From Planctomycetaceae bacterium (GTDB lineage Bacteria > Planctomycetota > Planctomycetia > Planctomycetales > Planctomycetaceae): 8,701 nucleotides of DNA. Both the position numbers and the translations under genes were made by a program. Positions 7,283 to 8,701 of this stretch are shown here, in pieces. The stretch lies in assembly GCA_003503535.1 (NCBI GenBank), contig DOCI01000345.1, positions 1 to 8,701 of the forward strand, given 5' to 3'. Below the pieces are notes generated by a model that saw only the letters and a program-made list of their open reading frames with translations, searched no databases and was not told the DNA's origin. The stretch's first letter is position 1. The number at the start of each line of letters is the position of its first letter.

Positions 7283-7582
7283 CATCGTATTCACTGAATT
7301 GTAGTCATACGATTCGGGGTCTGATCCCGGATCAGGTATTATCTGAGAGACACCCCGATAATGTAAATGGCTTGTTTCCATTTCGAGTACTGTCGGGGTC
7401 AACTCCTGCTGAATGATGTCCGTCGAGAAAAAGAACTTGTCCCAATAGATTTCCATACTCGACACAATCCGGACTCGATAAGCGTCGGTGAGAAATCGAT
7501 CCGTCAGATCAATGACAATCGTCTTCGCTTTCCAGTCGGGTGTAAAAAATATATCACGGGTTTTTGTCGAAATATACCGCTT
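7283..7582 (-). pseudogene. Remnant of a large CRTAC1/TPR-type protein C-terminal region
   Basis: On the minus strand an open stretch encodes, in order, DWKAKTIVIDLTDRFL, YRVRIVSSMEIYWDKFFF, then LEMETSHLHYRGVSQ and PESYDYNSVN. From memory of the family, this matches a conserved segment near the C-terminus of large planctomycete FG-GAP/CRTAC1 or TPR-fused proteins, where the pattern is roughly KTIVxDLTGKFL, VRIxTNMEIYWD, then SADLHYRGFS and DYxxV. The match ends at about 7283-7289, right at the stop of the cytochrome gene, and fades above about 7552-7582 toward the transposase. Everything upstream (N-terminal propeller) and downstream (final domain) is missing, and there is no start codon or ribosome binding site of its own, so this is read as a gene fragment and not a working small gene. 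The exact upper limit is uncertain. Confidence 0.6.
7315..7357. repeat. Nested palindrome just after the cytochrome gene
   Basis: A 15-base palindrome, CTGATCC-C-GGATCAG (7321-7335), sits directly inside an outer pair CGGGGT (7315-7320) and ACCCCG (7352-7357). It begins 35 bases past the cytochrome stop codon. It could form a stem that stalls or ends transcription of the 3555-7279 unit, but no T-tract follows and the one-base centre makes a tight hairpin unlikely. The same bases encode PDPGSDP in the CRTAC1 remnant, so the symmetry may be chance. Confidence 0.3.
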
Positions 7583-7732
7583 CAAAGTGTGATGTGCCCC
7601 GCTCAGATTTGCAAAGTTGCGAGCGGAAGTCTGAAGCGTCAAGCATTTTTGCAAACAAATTTTGTTCCAGATTTCCGTGACGCAGTACAGAGGTCCGGAT
7701 TTGAGGAAACGTGGTTCGATTTCATCAGCCAG

Positions 7733-8701
7733 TCAAGCGGCGCGATGCGTATAATTCTTCAGCAATCCACCCAACCGGGCCTCACATACAACGTCTTTCC
7801 CTGGATCTCGATTACCAACAATCGGCATCGTCTGATCACCCGGCGGCAAATGATTCACCGACGAATGTGGTCGTTCATAGTTGTACCACGTTTGAAACTC
7901 CCGACCGATGACATTCAGTTGACGTGGACTGATCACAATGAAGTGATCCAGGCATTCGTGCTCGTAGGTCTAGACGGCCCGCTCGACAAACGCATTCAGA
8001 TTGGGCGAGGCTGGAGTGTTCTTCTTGACGTAGCACTTCCCTGCTTCGAGTACTTCATCGAAGCCTTTCTGAAACTTGCCATCGTTGTCCCGCATGACAA
8101 TCGTGTGCTTGAGTTCGACATCATCGCAATGCTGCAGAAAACTCTTGGCCTGCTCGCTCATCCAGTTGGCATCGGGGTTATTTGTGGCTGGTGATATCCA
8201 GATGCGTCTTGTTCCGATATGAATAAACATCAGCTGGAACAGGTCTTTCATGCCGGTAATGGTCCACTGCGGTTTGACGAGAAAGTCGCACTGCCACATC
8301 ACATCGGCGTGCCGCTGGAGAAATGCGTCCCAGGAATCCGCATCACGCCTCGGCTGTGGATCGTGACCAGCTGCTTTGAGAATATTGCGAATGGTGGAAC
8401 GGGAAATCTTGTAGCCGAGTCGTTTCAGGCGACCTTCGAGCAGTGTATATCCATCGCCCGTTTCTTCATGGAGACGCAGGACCAGTTTCTGGATATCTTC
8501 AGCAACTTTGGGACGGCCCACATTTGACTTCCTGGTACTCCCCTGCTCTTTCTCCCGCAACCATCTCAGGAACGATTCGTATTTCACGATCGACATCAGC
8601 TCGCGTAATTTGGGACCGATCTTCCGCCCGGCTTTGAGCAGTTTCTTTCGTTCCGCTTTTGTGGTGTGAATTCGTTCCGGCAAACGGGCTCGGAGAATCT
8701 C
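7733..8701 (-). mobile_element. Insertion-sequence-like element, incomplete at window edge
   Basis: The extent given is only that of the transposase reading frame. The element must run past 8701 on the right. On the left it should end somewhere in 7583-7732, a stretch where I see no gene and cannot place a terminal inverted repeat, because the partner end is outside the window. A 13-base palindrome (AACAAA-T-TTTGTT, 7654-7666) lies in this stretch but cannot be tied to an IS end. No target-site duplication can be tested. Confidence 0.6.
7733..8701 (-). pseudogene. DDE (rve integrase core) transposase with in-frame amber codon
   Basis: The frame is open from the window edge (EILRARLPERIH...) with no true start in view; a TTG at 8681-8683 is internal. 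Order of parts: N-terminal helical region with a GRKIGPKLRELMSIVKYESF segment, a helix-turn-helix-like part (YTLLEGRLKRLGYKISRSTIRNILKAAG), then the rve catalytic core. Catalytic residues are Asp in QCDF (8285-8287), Asp in MRDNDGKF (8087-8089) and Glu in NAFVER (7982-7984); the last two are 35 residues apart, as is usual. Four codons after that Glu a TAG (7970-7972) interrupts the frame. Reading on in the same frame gives TYEHECLDHF, WYNYERPHSSVNHLPPG and RLGGLLKNY up to a TGA at 7733-7735, which is the normal family tail of 78 codons. The expected residue at the stop is Gln (ERxVQT), so one CAG-to-TAG change explains the break. Family assignment (IS481/IS3-like) is uncertain. Confidence 0.85.

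Noticed and set aside
7970..7972. Amber codon as pyrrolysine or other programmed recoding
   Set aside because: The expected residue is Gln by family pattern, no recoding structure is evident and transposase decay by a point change is far more likely.
7367..8194. A 275-codon open frame on the plus strand, the longest in this region
   Set aside because: It lies opposite the transposase and the CRTAC1 remnant, both of which carry recognisable motifs on the minus strand. Its own translation shows no family feature and no ribosome binding site.
8219..8637. Two overlapping plus-strand open frames (102 and 64 codons)
   Set aside because: Both are antisense to the transposase N-terminal and catalytic regions and have no motif of their own.
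1..8701. CRISPR arrays, tRNA or rRNA genes, defence-system genes
   Set aside because: No regularly spaced repeats, no tRNA cloverleaf or rRNA-like segment, and no nuclease, helicase or reverse-transcriptase motif was seen on either strand.

Overview
The window looks like a piece of a planctomycete chromosome, probably of the Gimesia/Rubinisphaera kind. This is inferred from family content, not from any marker gene. The key signs are a DUF1559 prepilin-like protein ([10 protein letters not shown]-terminus, C-terminal H-X9-DG motif) paired with a small carboxypeptidase-regulatory-like lipoprotein, and a CRTAC1-type FG-GAP/UnbV lipoprotein next to a multiheme cytochrome c with TPRs. Both combinations are typical of that phylum. 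By eye the base composition is moderate.

Layout. (1) 124-1362, minus strand: a membrane-anchored TPR protein. (2) 1363-1616: a divergent intergenic region with candidate promoters in both directions and a perfect 10-bp inverted repeat that overlaps the minus-strand -35. (3) 1617-3136, plus strand: the small lipoprotein and the DUF1559 protein, probably one transcript, followed by a perfect 13-bp stem-loop terminator candidate at 3272-3304. (4) 3137-3554: otherwise empty of genes. (5) 3555-7279, plus strand: a CRTAC1-type lipoprotein with seven Asp-rich calcium-binding-type motifs, overlapping by an ATGA junction a lipoprotein with seven CxxCH heme sites and a C-terminal TPR region. (6) 7280-7582, minus strand: a remnant of the C-terminal region of another, larger CRTAC1/TPR-type protein, lying tail-to-tail against the cytochrome gene. 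(7) 7733-8701, minus strand: a DDE transposase gene, cut at its 5' end by the window edge and broken by one in-frame TAG codon.

How the genes may work together (inference). The CRTAC1 protein and the heptaheme cytochrome are both predicted lipoproteins and are translationally coupled, so they probably act together on the outer face of a membrane, in electron transfer or as a structural/binding partner pair. The divergent TPR membrane protein and the prepilin/lipoprotein pair are neighbours of unknown relation. The right end is an eroded zone where a transposon-like element lies against a broken CRTAC1-family gene.
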